Of a stretch of 64,000 nucleotides of DNA, positions 16,958-25,805 are shown one piece after another; within the stretch, counting starts at the first letter, position 1, and every line of letters starts with the position of its first letter. The DNA lies in the NCBI RefSeq assembly GCF_023715145.1, contig NZ_JAMBNP010000003.1, positions 434,001 to 498,000 on the forward strand, in the 5' to 3' direction. Both the position numbers and the translations under genes were made by a program. Below the pieces are notes generated by a model that did not search any database, was not told the origin of the DNA, and worked only from the letters and a program-made list of their open reading frames with translations. The DNA comes from Paenibacillus glycanilyticus (GTDB lineage: Bacteria; Bacillota; Bacilli; Paenibacillales; Paenibacillaceae).

Positions 16958-18574
16958 ATGACAGTAAACCTACATACATTACCCAAACGAATCCTGGCAG
17001 CGGCCATTCTGCTTGTTATATTGGTGCTTGCGCTGGCGCCGCAGGCTTTTGCGCATGCAACGCTGGAGAAGACGGTACCGTCAGCCAACGCAAAGCTGGA
17101 TCAGTCGCCTCCTTATGTGGAGCTGAATTTCAACGAAGCGGTTGAACCGGGAGGGGGTTCCCTTGAGGTGGTCGACTCCCAGTCCAATAAGATCAAAACG
17201 GAGGATCCCGTGGTTGAGAACGGGGGAACAACGGTCAAGCTGCCTCTCCCGAAGCTTGGCGACGGCGTTTATTCGGTTTCTTACCATGTCATTTCGGAGG
17301 ACGGTCATCCGGTCAGCGGCTCTTATGTATTCGTTGTAGGCAACCCGCCGAACTGGAAGGATGCGGAGATGTTTGCTTCGGAGGGGAACAGCTCCAAAGG
17401 GATGCAGCAAAATTTGCTGTATGTCGTACGGGTTCTCTATTATGCTGCGCTGCTGATGGCAACGGGCATAGCTTTATGGTCGGTCTTTATCCGGAAGCGA
17501 AGCGAGTCGCTGCAGTCGGCCTTTAAACGCTTGTCCGTGATCGGGATGCGCGCGCTTCTGTTGACGGTACTGCTTCACATTTTCCTGCAGGTCAACGATT
17601 TGATGAAGGGACAGCCGCTCTCCGCGTGGGGCAGCCTGTTCACGGATACCACGACCGGACGTGCATGGCTGGAGCTTATCGTTCTCGTGCTGCTTGGCTT
17701 TGTTGCCCAGCGCTTTAACGAGAAATTTGTCAGCCTTCTGTGGGTTGTTCTCCTGCTTGGGGTGGAAAGCCTGATCGGCCATCCGGCAGCAAATGACCTG
17801 AAGGTGCTTACGATTGTTTTTGACTTTATCCATTTGTTCGCGTCGGCGGTCTGGGCAGGCGGTCTTGCCGTATTGCTGTATGTCTGGTATGCCGACCGGA
17901 AGGAAGCGGGGCGGTTTGGCGCAAGCTTCTCGCAAGGGGCTTTGATTTCCCTCGTCGCGCTGGTCATCAGCGGAGTGCTGATGACGATGCTGTTCCTGCC
18001 CAAGCTGTCGTATTTGTGGCTGACGACTTGGGGCGGCCTGCTGACGGTCAAGGTTGTTCTTGTCGTTGCGGTACTGGTGACGGGTACCCTGCTCCGCCTC
18101 CGAATGAAGAAGAACGGTTTTCCTGCCGGGACTCTGCTGAAGGTGGACGCCATCCTGATGGCATGTATCGTTGCGATTGCGGCGGTTTTTACCTATATGA
18201 GCCCGCTGCCCGCCAACGAGCCGTATAACTTCCATCAGATGGGCGAGGATATGCATGTGACGTTTAACGTAACGCCTAATGTGCCGGGCGGGGATAATGA
18301 CATTTCCCTTCACGTATGGCTGCCGGAAGCTGCCGGAGCGCCTAAATCGGTTATTCTGCGCCTGCGCTCGGACAGCAGGGAGGATGCGCCGATTGACATT
18401 CCGCTTGTTCAGAATAACGATAAGCCAAACGATTCCTTCCCGGGTTACCTCAGCGCTTCTTACGAGGCAACGGGGCCGTTCCTGCCGTATGCGGCGAAGT
18501 GGACGGCCGAGATCCGGGTGATGGATCAGGACGATAACGAGCTTGTACGAGAGACCGTGTTCCGGAATTATTAA
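16958..18574 (+). CDS. ycnJ: copper import protein, CopC-CopD fusion (YcnJ type)
   Basis: A 538-residue membrane protein like Bacillus YcnJ (541). A signal peptide ends at QAFA and the mature chain begins with H33 (HATLEKTVPSANA), the copper ligand of CopC domains. The CopC beta-barrel follows with SEDGHPVSGSYVF, then about eight membrane helices of a CopD domain from residue 150 to 420, and a C-terminal extracytoplasmic domain of about 120 residues. YcnJ takes up copper when it is scarce. AGGAG precedes the ATG by eight bases. The ycnI-like gene follows 125 bases later. The YcnK repressor gene of Bacillus is not here. Confidence 0.88.
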   Translation: MTVNLHTLPKRILAAAILLVILVLALAPQAFAHATLEKTVPSANAKLDQSPPYVELNFNEAVEPGGGSLEVVDSQSNKIKTEDPVVENGGTTVKLPLPKLGDGVYSVSYHVISEDGHPVSGSYVFVVGNPPNWKDAEMFASEGNSSKGMQQNLLYVVRVLYYAALLMATGIALWSVFIRKRSESLQSAFKRLSVIGMRALLLTVLLHIFLQVNDLMKGQPLSAWGSLFTDTTTGRAWLELIVLVLLGFVAQRFNEKFVSLLWVVLLLGVESLIGHPAANDLKVLTIVFDFIHLFASAVWAGGLAVLLYVWYADRKEAGRFGASFSQGALISLVALVISGVLMTMLFLPKLSYLWLTTWGGLLTVKVVLVVAVLVTGTLLRLRMKKNGFPAGTLLKVDAILMACIVAIAAVFTYMSPLPANEPYNFHQMGEDMHVTFNVTPNVPGGDNDISLHVWLPEAAGAPKSVILRLRSDSREDAPIDIPLVQNNDKPNDSFPGYLSASYEATGPFLPYAAKWTAEIRVMDQDDNELVRETVFRNY

Positions 18575-18699
18575 TAAGGCCGGACACATAATAGTCATAT
18601 CCGGGTAGCCCTTTCGAGTCATGTCAGGCGTGATGCGCAGCTTTATACTGATGAAGGATTAGCGATGAAACGCTTATGACTGGAAAGGGAGATGTTTAC

Positions 18700-19338
18700 A
18701 TGAAACAGATAAAAAAATGGGCCGTTGCAGCAACCATGGCGGCATGCTTGATGATGTTCGCCGGCGTAGCGAGCGCGCATGTAACCGTTCAGCCGCCGTC
18801 CGTGCCGGCTAATTCGTATCAGGTCTTCGCGGTTCGCGTGCCTAGCGAAGAAAAGGGCGTCAATACCGTTAAGGTTCAGGTTAAGGTCGCGGACGGTGCC
18901 GTCATTTCCCGCGTGGAGCCAAAGCCGGGCTGGACCAGCGAGCTGGAGAAGGACGCAAACGGCGTTGTAACCGGTATTGCCTGGACGGCTGCGGAAGGCG
19001 GCGGTCTTAGTGAAACGGAATTCACGGAATTCCGCATGAGCGGCAAAGTGAACGAAGATGCTTCCGAGCTGGTATGGAAAGCTTACCAGACGTACAGCGA
19101 CAACAAGGTTGTTGAGTGGGTTGGGGCAGACGGTTCCGATAAACCGGCTTCCGTAACGACGGTAACGGCAGCCGTTGCCGAAGGCGACGGACACGGACAT
19201 GACACCGGCGCCGCAGCAGAAGCAAGCGACTCGAAGGATTCGGGCTCCGATTCGGCGCTTCCGCTGACGCTGTCGATTATCGCGGTTGCATTGGGCGCTG
19301 CGGCGGTCGTTTTGGCGGCCAGAAAAAACAAGAAATAA
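18700..19338 (+). CDS. ycnI: YcnI family copper-binding protein (DUF1775)
   Basis: A 212-residue exported protein. The signal peptide ends at ASA, leaving H27 as the first mature residue (HVTVQPPSVPANSYQ), which in the YcnI family binds Cu(II) together with an acidic residue and a nearby tryptophan. The DUF1775 domain runs to about residue 150, followed by a His/Asp/Ala-rich linker (DGHGHDTG) and one C-terminal membrane helix with a KKNKK-like cytoplasmic tail, so it is anchored outside the membrane. AAAGGGA lies nine bases before the ATG. It follows ycnJ, as in Bacillus, and probably passes copper to it (inference). Confidence 0.88.
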   Translation: MKQIKKWAVAATMAACLMMFAGVASAHVTVQPPSVPANSYQVFAVRVPSEEKGVNTVKVQVKVADGAVISRVEPKPGWTSELEKDANGVVTGIAWTAAEGGGLSETEFTEFRMSGKVNEDASELVWKAYQTYSDNKVVEWVGADGSDKPASVTTVTAAVAEGDGHGHDTGAAAEASDSKDSGSDSALPLTLSIIAVALGAAAVVLAARKNKK

Positions 19339-19348
19339 GATCATGAAG

Positions 19349-19388
19349 GGGCTCCGTTTTCCTTAGGGAAACCGCGGAGCCTTTTTTA
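19349..19388 (+). terminator. rho-independent terminator after ycnI
   Basis: GGCTCCG with TTTCC pairs with GGGAAA and CGGAGCC, followed by TTTTTT. Confidence 0.9.
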
Positions 19389-19411
19389 GGCGACTTAGGC
19401 AAATACACCAG

Positions 19412-19440
19412 TCGAAAAAGCGGGTCTCTTGTGCTATAAT
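19412..19440 (+). promoter_or_regulatory. promoter before prfA
   Basis: A perfect TATAAT at 19435-19440 lies 42 bases before the prfA start; TCGAAA at 19412-19417 is a weak -35 at 17 bases. Confidence 0.5.
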
Positions 19441-19482
19441 GAATGATACAAGTCAAAAAGGAATTCATAGAGGTGAATCATT

Positions 19483-20553
19483 GTGTTGGACCGTTTACAA
19501 GCGCTCGCAGACCGTTACGAGAAGTTAAGTGAACTGTTGTGCGATCCGGATGTAGCTAGCGATCCGAAGCGCCTGCGGGAATATTCCAAGGAGCAATCGG
19601 ATTTACAAGAGGCTTATGAAGCCTTCACAGAATATAAGCAAGTGTCGGAGCAGCTCGATGATGCCAAGCTTATGCAAGGCGAGAAGCTTGATGACGAAAT
19701 GCGCGAGATGGTCAAGATGGAGATTGACGAATTGACCGAGCGCAAGACCGCGCTGGACGAAAAAATCCGTATCGTCCTGCTGCCGAAGGACCCTAACGAT
19801 GACAAGAACGTTATCGTGGAGATCCGCGGCGCAGCCGGCGGCGACGAAGCCGCTTTGTTCGCCTACGAGCTGTACCGGATGTACACGAAGTTTGCGGACG
19901 CGCAAGGCTGGCGCTGCGAGCTGATGGATCTGAACGAGAATGATCTCGGCGGCTTCAAAGAGGTTATCTTCATGATCACGGGCAAAGGCGCATACAGCAA
20001 GATGAAGTATGAGAGCGGCGCACACCGCGTGCAGCGTATTCCGGTAACGGAATCCGGCGGCCGTATTCATACCTCTACTTCGACGGTATCGGTTATGCCC
20101 GAGGTTGAAGAGGTTGAAGTTGAAATCCTCGATAAGGATATCCGGATCGATACGTTCTGCTCCAGCGGTGCAGGCGGTCAGTCCGTTAATACGACCAAGT
20201 CGGCGGTTCGCGTCCTTCACGTGCCTACCGGCATTATGGCGACTTGCCAAGACGGCAAATCGCAGAACGAGAACAAGGCGAAGGCCCTTCAAGTTCTGCG
20301 CGCCCGGATCTCGGATATCCGCCGTCAAGAAGAGGAAGCGAAATATGCGGGCGAGCGCAAGCTGAAGGTGGGTACCGGTGACCGAAGCGAGCGTATCCGT
20401 ACGTATAACTTCCCGCAAAGCCGCGTAACGGACCATCGCATCGGTCTTACGCTGCATAAGCTGGACTCGGTCATGAACGGTGATATGGAAGAGATCGTAT
20501 CGTCGCTGACGATTGCCGAGCAGGCTGAACTGATGGAGAGAGAACTGAATTAA
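19483..20553 (+). CDS. prfA: peptide chain release factor 1
   Basis: A 356-residue class I release factor that reads UAA and UAG. The stop-codon motif is P-V-T at residues 187-189 (P-x-T type, RF1 rather than RF2) and the catalytic GGQ is at 231-233 in [24 protein letters not shown] stands seven bases before the GTG start. prmC, the enzyme that methylates the GGQ glutamine, follows 37 bases later in the same unit, the normal bacterial arrangement. Confidence 0.97.
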   Translation: MLDRLQALADRYEKLSELLCDPDVASDPKRLREYSKEQSDLQEAYEAFTEYKQVSEQLDDAKLMQGEKLDDEMREMVKMEIDELTERKTALDEKIRIVLLPKDPNDDKNVIVEIRGAAGGDEAALFAYELYRMYTKFADAQGWRCELMDLNENDLGGFKEVIFMITGKGAYSKMKYESGAHRVQRIPVTESGGRIHTSTSTVSVMPEVEEVEVEILDKDIRIDTFCSSGAGGQSVNTTKSAVRVLHVPTGIMATCQDGKSQNENKAKALQVLRARISDIRRQEEEAKYAGERKLKVGTGDRSERIRTYNFPQSRVTDHRIGLTLHKLDSVMNGDMEEIVSSLTIAEQAELMERELN

Positions 20554-20590
20554 CAAGTCTAAATTCCTTCGAAGAAGGGACGCTATAGAG

Positions 20591-21538
20591 ATGACTGATA
20601 CAAGGAACGAACGGGTATTTTTTGCGCCGTCGTTTTCAATTAGAGAAGCCTGCTTGCAGGCTTCTTCGTTTTTGGAGGGGCTTGGCGTAATGGAGCCGCG
20701 CTCCAATGTAGAACGGCTGCTGATGCATCTGCTTGGCATCGAGCGGTCAACGATGCTGCGCGATTTCGGCGAGCCCTTCCCGGCGGAGCATGCCGGGGAA
20801 TGGGTGGAGCTGATCCGCCGCAAGGCGGCGGGCGAGCCGGTGCAGTATATCATCGGCGAGGAATGGTTTTACGGCCGGCCGTTTACGGTAACGCCGGCCA
20901 CGCTTATTCCGCGGCCGGAGACGGAGCTGCTCGTCGAGGCCGTGCTTGAGGCGGCCGATCGGCTGTGGCCGCCTGACGGGGCTGTTGTGCCGACGGTGGT
21001 TGACGTCGGCACGGGCACCGGCGCCATCGGCGTGACGCTGGCTTCGCAGCGTCCGCGCTGGCGCGTAAGCGCGTCCGATCTGTCGCCGGACGCGCTTGCA
21101 GTCGCCCGCACGAATGCGGCCCGCCATGAGGCGGCGGGGCGCATGGCATTCGTGCAGGGCGACCTGCTGGCGCCGTTTGCGAAGCGCGGCGCCGCAGGTG
21201 CACCCGATGCGGAGGATATCCGCATCGATGTGCTGGTGTCCAATCCGCCGTATATTCCGGCGGATGATCTTGCGGGCCTCCAGCCCGAGGTGCGCGATTA
21301 CGAGCCGCGCCTCGCGCTGGACGGCGGGGCGGACGGGCTGGATCCGTACCGCCGCATGGCGCGGCAGCTGCCGGAGCTTGCGCAGCTGCCGCGGATAGTC
21401 GCCTTCGAGCTTGGCATGGGCCAAGCTCAAGACGTAGCCGCGCTGCTGCGGGATGTCGGCGAATGGGACGACATCCGCATCATTACCGACTATGGCGGCA
21501 TTGAGCGCCATGTTATCGCTGTCCGAACGAAAAACTAA
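20591..21538 (+). CDS. prmC: release factor glutamine methyltransferase
   Basis: A 315-residue SAM-dependent enzyme that N5-methylates the GGQ glutamine of release factors. The SAM site VVDVGTGTGAIG lies at about residue 137-148 and the catalytic NPPY at 218-221. The N-terminal helical substrate-recognition domain is present, with a slightly long start. The gene is noticeably richer in G+C than prfA before it, mainly at third positions and in Ala/Arg runs; the flanks argue against recent transfer. The ribosome site is weak, so translation may be coupled to prfA. A terminator follows. Confidence 0.95.
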   Translation: MTDTRNERVFFAPSFSIREACLQASSFLEGLGVMEPRSNVERLLMHLLGIERSTMLRDFGEPFPAEHAGEWVELIRRKAAGEPVQYIIGEEWFYGRPFTVTPATLIPRPETELLVEAVLEAADRLWPPDGAVVPTVVDVGTGTGAIGVTLASQRPRWRVSASDLSPDALAVARTNAARHEAAGRMAFVQGDLLAPFAKRGAAGAPDAEDIRIDVLVSNPPYIPADDLAGLQPEVRDYEPRLALDGGADGLDPYRRMARQLPELAQLPRIVAFELGMGQAQDVAALLRDVGEWDDIRIITDYGGIERHVIAVRTKN

Positions 21539-21548
21539 GCATTTCCGA

Positions 21549-21593
21549 CCACGCTGCTGGAGCGTCTCATCGACGCCGGCAGCGTGGTTTTTT
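21549..21593 (+). terminator. rho-independent terminator after prmC
   Basis: Perfect 9-bp stem CCACGCTGC / GCAGCGTGG with a 21-base loop, followed by seven T. Confidence 0.88.
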
Positions 21594-21726
21594 TATGAAA
21601 ACAACTCTATCATTTTCATTTTTCCTGCTAGGTTTATAGAGACGGGAACGCGGACATAATGACGGATAGATACGTTCCGGAACGCAAGCTGACGCACCGA
21701 CGGGTGCGATCGAGAGGAGCTTGTGT

Positions 21727-22467
21727 ATGAACCGCACTAATTCCCTTTTTTATTTCCGCAAATCTTATGGCTTGTTGATTATCGTATTATTCGTTTTGGT
21801 GATGAGCTGGGAGCAGCAGCGCACGGACGCTGCAATGGTTGAAACTCTTATTCCGCAAGATTCGATTCGTCTTCGTATTCTGGCTAATTCGGACGCGCCT
21901 GCCGATCAGGCCGTAAAACGCGTGGTCCGCGATGCCGTTGTGAAAGCCATGGACGGTTGGGTAACTGGTCCGCAAACGATTGAAGAAGCGCGCCAAACGG
22001 TGCATGATCATATGGGTGAAATCGAGGAGATTGTTGCCGATGTGCTGGCAAGCCGCGGGTTTGATTACGCGTACAAGGCTGAGCTTGGCTTGGTTCCGTT
22101 TCCGACGAAAATGTACAGCAGCGAAGTATATCCCGCAGGCGATTACGAGGCGCTTCTGATTACGCTTGGCGAGGGCAAAGGCCAAAACTGGTGGTGCGTA
22201 CTGTTCCCGCCGCTCTGCTTCATCGACGCTGCAACCGGCGAAGCCGCAGCGGCAGACCCGGACGCTGACGCTGCCAAAGCTGAAACCGTACAAACAGCTT
22301 CCGCTGAAGGCAAAGACGTTACAAAGGTTGAAAAAGCGGATGACAGCAAATCCGAAGCATCGGTGCAAAAAGCGCAGGACGACAAACAAGGCGAAGCGCC
22401 TGAAGCGAAGTTCTTCCTGTGGGAAATGATTCAGAAGTTCATTAATTGGCTGAAAAGCCTGTTCTAA
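21727..22467 (+). CDS. spoIIR: stage II sporulation protein R
   Basis: A 246-residue secreted signalling protein made in the forespore that triggers SpoIIGA to process pro-sigma-E in the mother cell. An N-terminal membrane/signal helix (YGLLIIVLFVLVMSW) is followed by the family core (IPQDSIRLRILANSDAPADQAVKR, GDYEALLITLGEGKGQNWWCVLFPPLCF). The C-terminal 80 residues are an Ala/Lys/Asp-rich linker ending in an amphipathic WEMIQKFINWLKSLF. ATG 21727 follows GAGAGGA by nine bases. It sits between prmC and tsaC as in Bacillus; forespore sigma-F control is expected but no clear sigma-F box was read. Confidence 0.93.
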   Translation: MNRTNSLFYFRKSYGLLIIVLFVLVMSWEQQRTDAAMVETLIPQDSIRLRILANSDAPADQAVKRVVRDAVVKAMDGWVTGPQTIEEARQTVHDHMGEIEEIVADVLASRGFDYAYKAELGLVPFPTKMYSSEVYPAGDYEALLITLGEGKGQNWWCVLFPPLCFIDAATGEAAAADPDADAAKAETVQTASAEGKDVTKVEKADDSKSEASVQKAQDDKQGEAPEAKFFLWEMIQKFINWLKSLF

Positions 22468-22472
22468 GTAAA

Positions 22473-22515
22473 AGCGGCGGTTCTGGCTGCGCTTAAGGCG
22501 CGGAGGACCGCCGCT
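22473..22515 (+). terminator. hairpin after spoIIR
   Basis: AGCGGCGGTTCT pairs with AGGACCGCCGCT around a 19-base loop; no T tract follows. A TATAAT at 22538-22543 just after it probably starts tsaC. Confidence 0.5.
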
Positions 22516-22589
22516 CTGCAATTCAGACCGCATATGCTATAATGAGGGCAGTTAGATGAACTTATAATAGCAGGGATTGAAGGATAGAG

Positions 22590-23657
22590 ATGACAACAAC
22601 GAAGGTTTGGCGGGCTGCCGAGGGAGGCGATGCCGCTGCGCTGGCCGGACAATTGGAGGAAGCGGCAGGGCTGCTGCGCGATGGCGAGCTGATCGCTTTT
22701 CCGACAGAGACGGTATACGGATTAGGCGCCGATGCCCGCAATACGAAAGCAGTGGAAGGTATTTTTCGGGCAAAAGGCCGTCCGTCGGATAATCCGCTTA
22801 TCGTGCATATCGCGGATGAACGGCAGCTGGCTGAGCTTGTGCTCCCTTATCCGGAGCTTGCCGCCCGGCTGATGAAAGAGCTGTGGCCCGGCCCGCTTAC
22901 CATCGTGCTGCCCGTACGCCCTGATGCGGTGTCGCCGCTGGTTACGGCGGGGCTCTCCACTGTTGGTGTCCGAATGCCGGATCATCCGGCCGCGCTTGCC
23001 CTCATCCGGCAATCCGGCTGTCCGGTAGCCGCTCCAAGCGCGAATCGTTCAGGCCGGCCAAGCCCTACGCTCGCAGAGCATGTGCTGGAGGATCTGGGCG
23101 GGAAAATCAGCGGCATTGTGGACGGCGGCGCTACCGGCGTCGGACTGGAGTCAACGGTAATTGAGCTGCCGGATTCGGCTGCGATCCGCATACTCCGTCC
23201 CGGCGGCATCACCGCGGAGCAGCTGCAAAGCGCAGCGCCGGAAGCGGTTATCGACGCACCGGCAGCGAAATCCGAAGTAACGGAAGCGCCGCGTTCACCG
23301 GGAATGAAATATACGCATTATGCGCCTCAAGGCGATCTTGAGATCGTGCAAGGCAATACGTCCAAGATGGTACTGTACATCCGGGAGCAGGTTCATGCAG
23401 CAAAAGCCGCGCATCTGAAGACGGGGGTTCTGGCTTTTGACGAAAGACGGGCCGCTTACGACGGAGATCTTGTTCTAACCCTCGGAAGCGAGCTGAATCT
23501 AGAGCAGGCAGCACATAGTCTGTATGCCGCATTGCGCCGGTTTGACGCCGAAGGCGTGCAGCGCATATGGGCGGAGGGCTGCTCCGAAGAAGGGATCGGC
23601 CATGCCTTGATGAACCGTCTGGCTAAAGCTGCGGGGCATCAAATCATCCGGGTTTAG
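22590..23657 (+). CDS. tsaC: L-threonylcarbamoyladenylate synthase (Sua5/YwlC type)
   Basis: A 355-residue, two-domain Sua5 enzyme that makes threonylcarbamoyl-AMP from threonine, bicarbonate and ATP for the t6A modification of tRNAs. The YrdC domain spans about residues 25-210 (IAFPTETVYGLGADA, FRAKGRPSDNPLIVHI, PSANRSGRPSPT), with the RSPGMKYTHYAP linker that covers the active site and a C-terminal Sua5 domain to the end. AAGGATAGAG precedes the ATG. Order spoIIR-tsaC-mntP-ywlE is as in Bacillus (ywlC). Confidence 0.95.
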   Translation: MTTTKVWRAAEGGDAAALAGQLEEAAGLLRDGELIAFPTETVYGLGADARNTKAVEGIFRAKGRPSDNPLIVHIADERQLAELVLPYPELAARLMKELWPGPLTIVLPVRPDAVSPLVTAGLSTVGVRMPDHPAALALIRQSGCPVAAPSANRSGRPSPTLAEHVLEDLGGKISGIVDGGATGVGLESTVIELPDSAAIRILRPGGITAEQLQSAAPEAVIDAPAAKSEVTEAPRSPGMKYTHYAPQGDLEIVQGNTSKMVLYIREQVHAAKAAHLKTGVLAFDERRAAYDGDLVLTLGSELNLEQAAHSLYAALRRFDAEGVQRIWAEGCSEEGIGHALMNRLAKAAGHQIIRV

Positions 23658-23724
23658 AGTAGTATGTTTGTCCCCTTGTCCGCATATCTTGGTTAAGAAT
23701 GGATGTGGACATGGGGGCGATAGC

Positions 23725-24285
23725 GTGACTGATGCAACTTTGCATGCCGGACAATTCGCGACACTGCTCATTATGGCGGTTGCGCTTGGTATGGATGCTT
23801 TTTCGTTAGGGATCGGAATCGGGTTGAAGGGCATTCGCCTGCGTGAAGTGCTGCGGTTAAGCACGATCATCGCGGTATTCCATGTCGTTATGCCGCTGGG
23901 CGGCATATACGCCGGTCATTTCGTCAGCGGACTGCTTGGCCATGTCGCGACGATGGCTGCGGGAGTGCTGCTGCTTCTGCTTGGCGGGCACATGATCTAC
24001 AGCTCTCTAAAGGGAGAGGCAGTTCAATCGATCGATTACCGTTCCTCGGTCGGAACGTTCTTATTTGCGTTTAGCGTCAGCATCGACTCCTTTTCCGTCG
24101 GGGTTACGCTGGGCATGTTCCAGGTTGATGTTTTGCTGACCGTCCTGTTGTTTGGTTTTTTTGGCGGCCTGATGTCCGTGCTTGGGCTGCTGCTCGGGCG
24201 CCGGGTGAGCGAGAACCTTGGCGGTTACGGGGAAATGCTGGGCGGGGCGATCTTGCTCATTTTTGGACTATTATTTATATTTTAA
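23725..24285 (+). CDS. mntP: manganese efflux pump MntP
   Basis: A 186-residue, six-helix membrane exporter of Mn(II). The two symmetric metal motifs are seen as GMDAFSLGIGIGLKG and SIDSFSVGVTLG, each with the transport aspartate. The GTG at 23725 is chosen since GGGGG stands shortly before it; the frame is open 57 bases further up, but that part (including CPHILVKNGCGHGG) looks non-coding. No yybP-ykoY manganese riboswitch was seen ahead. Bacillus ywlD is the positional match. Confidence 0.9.
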   Translation: MTDATLHAGQFATLLIMAVALGMDAFSLGIGIGLKGIRLREVLRLSTIIAVFHVVMPLGGIYAGHFVSGLLGHVATMAAGVLLLLLGGHMIYSSLKGEAVQSIDYRSSVGTFLFAFSVSIDSFSVGVTLGMFQVDVLLTVLLFGFFGGLMSVLGLLLGRRVSENLGGYGEMLGGAILLIFGLLFIF

Positions 24286-24327
24286 AACAAAGACCTTATT
24301 CAGCCGTATCAGAAAGGGGAATGCAGC

Positions 24328-24906
24328 ATGACGCGCATCTTGTTTGTTTGTACCGGCAATACATGCCGTTCGCCGATGGCTGAGGCCATGTTGAGGACGA
24401 TGGCAAGACAGAAGGGGATTTCTCTTGAAGTCCGTTCCGCAGGCGTGTCCACGATTGACGGGCTGCCGATCTCAACGCATGCGGCCACTACGCTCCGAGG
24501 CAAAAACGTGGAGCATAGAGCCTCATCCCGCGCCTTGAGCGGAGAAGCCGTTGCCTGGGCGGATCTGATTCTGACGATGACAGCAGCACACAAACGCGGC
24601 TTGCTTAACGGGTTCCCCGAAGCGGTGGATAAAGCCTATACGCTTAAGGAGTTCGTCAATCAGGATACGGCTGTGCAAGCCGATATTGAAGAGCTCGAGC
24701 GCTTGTACACCGAGATGCATATGAAGCAGGTGTTGGGCCAGCAGCTGACAACGGCGGAACGTACGCGCCTTCTGGAGCTGGAACGCCGAATTCCGAGCTT
24801 TGATATTGCGGATCCGTTCGGCGGGACGCTTGGCATGTATGAAAGCTGCGCCAAGGAAATCGAAGAGAGCCTGAATTCGCTTCTTAATATGCTCCAAAAG
24901 AGATGA
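24328..24906 (+). CDS. ywlE: protein arginine phosphatase, YwlE type
   Basis: A low-molecular-weight phosphatase fold of 192 residues. The P-loop is C8-T-G-N-T-C-R-S; the threonine T12 is the residue that favours phospho-arginine over phospho-tyrosine in YwlE. The general-acid loop is DPFGG near residue 165. It should reverse McsB arginine phosphorylation in stress and quality control. Compared with Bacillus YwlE (about 150), it carries an extra helical stretch of about 40 residues between KEFV and DPFGG. Its place after mntP matches Bacillus. Confidence 0.9.
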   Translation: MTRILFVCTGNTCRSPMAEAMLRTMARQKGISLEVRSAGVSTIDGLPISTHAATTLRGKNVEHRASSRALSGEAVAWADLILTMTAAHKRGLLNGFPEAVDKAYTLKEFVNQDTAVQADIEELERLYTEMHMKQVLGQQLTTAERTRLLELERRIPSFDIADPFGGTLGMYESCAKEIEESLNSLLNMLQKR

Positions 24907-24980
24907 TAGGTCAGGATTTTACCGGCAAAACGTAAGCAGCATCTCCTAGAAGATGGCTCCGTCGTTTACGCTTTGACCCA

Positions 24981-25009
24981 TTGATTTTCACGATTGAATA
25001 AGCTATCAT
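24981..25009 (+). promoter_or_regulatory. promoter of the ZTP-riboswitch leader
   Basis: TTGATT (24981-24986) and TATCAT (25004-25009) are 17 bases apart, and transcription would begin about 15-20 bases before the aptamer. Confidence 0.75.
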
Positions 25010-25027
25010 GAAGGTAACAAAGACGGT

Positions 25028-25100
25028 TTCCGATGTAACTGGCGACGGAAGTGGGTAACCACGGTGGAGCATCGGAACATACGGCCGGTCGCCTGGGCAA
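25028..25100 (+). ncRNA. ZTP (pfl) riboswitch aptamer
   Basis: CCGATG (25030-25035) pairs with CATCGG (25070-25075) around AACTGGCGACGG and GGGTAACCACGGTGGAG, and after a short linker comes the conserved GGCCGGTCGCCTGGGCA block (25083-25099) that forms the pseudoknot. These are the hallmarks of the pfl/ZTP class, which senses ZMP/ZTP when 10-formyl-tetrahydrofolate is short. It leads the rpiB-ywlG-glyA genes. Confidence 0.9.
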
Positions 25101-25138
25101 AGAGCAGCATGCTATCATAGCATGTCATGCTCTTTTTT
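25101..25138 (+). terminator. riboswitch expression platform terminator
   Basis: AGAGCAGCATGCTA pairs with TAGCATGTCATGCTCT (one bulge), followed by TTTTTTCG. A second TATAAT (25161-25166) beyond it could give riboswitch-independent transcription of rpiB. Confidence 0.9.
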
Positions 25139-25206
25139 CGTCTTTTTAACGGAATTTAGGTATAATAAGTCCGTATGATTCGACAACCAAGCAGGAGGGT
25201 ATTAAG

Positions 25207-25665
25207 TTGAAAATTGCAATTGGCGCAGATCATGCGGGATACCGTTTGAAAGATGAAATTGTTCCGTTCCTTTTATCGCTTGGTCATGAAATTGAAGATT
25301 TGGGCTGCGATTGCAGCCAGTCGGTGGATTACCCCGATTACGCTTTGCCTGTAGCGGACAGAGTGGTAAGCGGCCAGGCAGACCGCGGTATTCTGATTTG
25401 CGGCACGGGAATCGGAATGTCGATAGCAGCAAACAAAGTGCCTGGGATCCGATGCGCGCTTGTGCACGACATGTTCTCGGCACAGGCGACTCGCGAACAT
25501 AACGATACAAACGTGCTTGCTTTGGGCGAGCGCATTATCGGCCCTGGTCTTGCACAAGAGATTGTCCGCATCTGGCTTGAAACGCCATTCTCCAATGGTG
25601 AACGCCATGTAGGGCGCGTTCAGAAAGTAACGCAAATCGAACAGCAATATACGCTGCATCCTTAA
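25207..25665 (+). CDS. rpiB: ribose-5-phosphate isomerase B
   Basis: A 152-residue RpiB/LacAB family isomerase that interconverts ribose 5-phosphate and ribulose 5-phosphate. Seen: IAIGADHAGYRLKD, the catalytic cysteine in LICGTGIGMSIAANK, and HDMFSAQATREHNDTNVLALGERI. The TTG start follows AGGAGGG. It is the first gene behind the ZTP riboswitch and is followed by ywlG and glyA with no terminator between; this order is the same in Bacillus (ywlF). Confidence 0.95.
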   Translation: MKIAIGADHAGYRLKDEIVPFLLSLGHEIEDLGCDCSQSVDYPDYALPVADRVVSGQADRGILICGTGIGMSIAANKVPGIRCALVHDMFSAQATREHNDTNVLALGERIIGPGLAQEIVRIWLETPFSNGERHVGRVQKVTQIEQQYTLHP

Positions 25666-25711
25666 GTTTTGATCCTTCTTAAGGGTTATCGCGGACATCT
25701 GCGCTTATTGT

Positions 25712-25796
25712 GACAATTCTTTAAAGCGAATGCTTTCGATGCAAGAATCATCACTAACCCCATTCCGGGCGTTTAGTGTAACCATTCTTTGTAGGA
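25712..25796 (+). repeat. palindromic intergenic repeat before ywlG
   Basis: CAATTCTTTAAA, TGCTTTCGATGCAAGAAT and a CACTAA...TTTAGTG hairpin fill the rpiB-ywlG gap. The CAATTCTTTAAA, CTTTCGA and GCAAGAAT words recur in order in the nuoH-nuoI gap, and GTAACCATTC recurs in the upp-wecB gap. Its end abuts the AGGAGG of ywlG. Confidence 0.7.
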
Positions 25797-25805
25797 GGGT
25801 TTAGC

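Noticed and set aside
21096..21398. High G+C of prmC as a sign of recent gene transfer
   Set aside because: prmC is in its usual place after prfA and before spoIIR; the bias is mainly at third positions and Ala/Arg codons.
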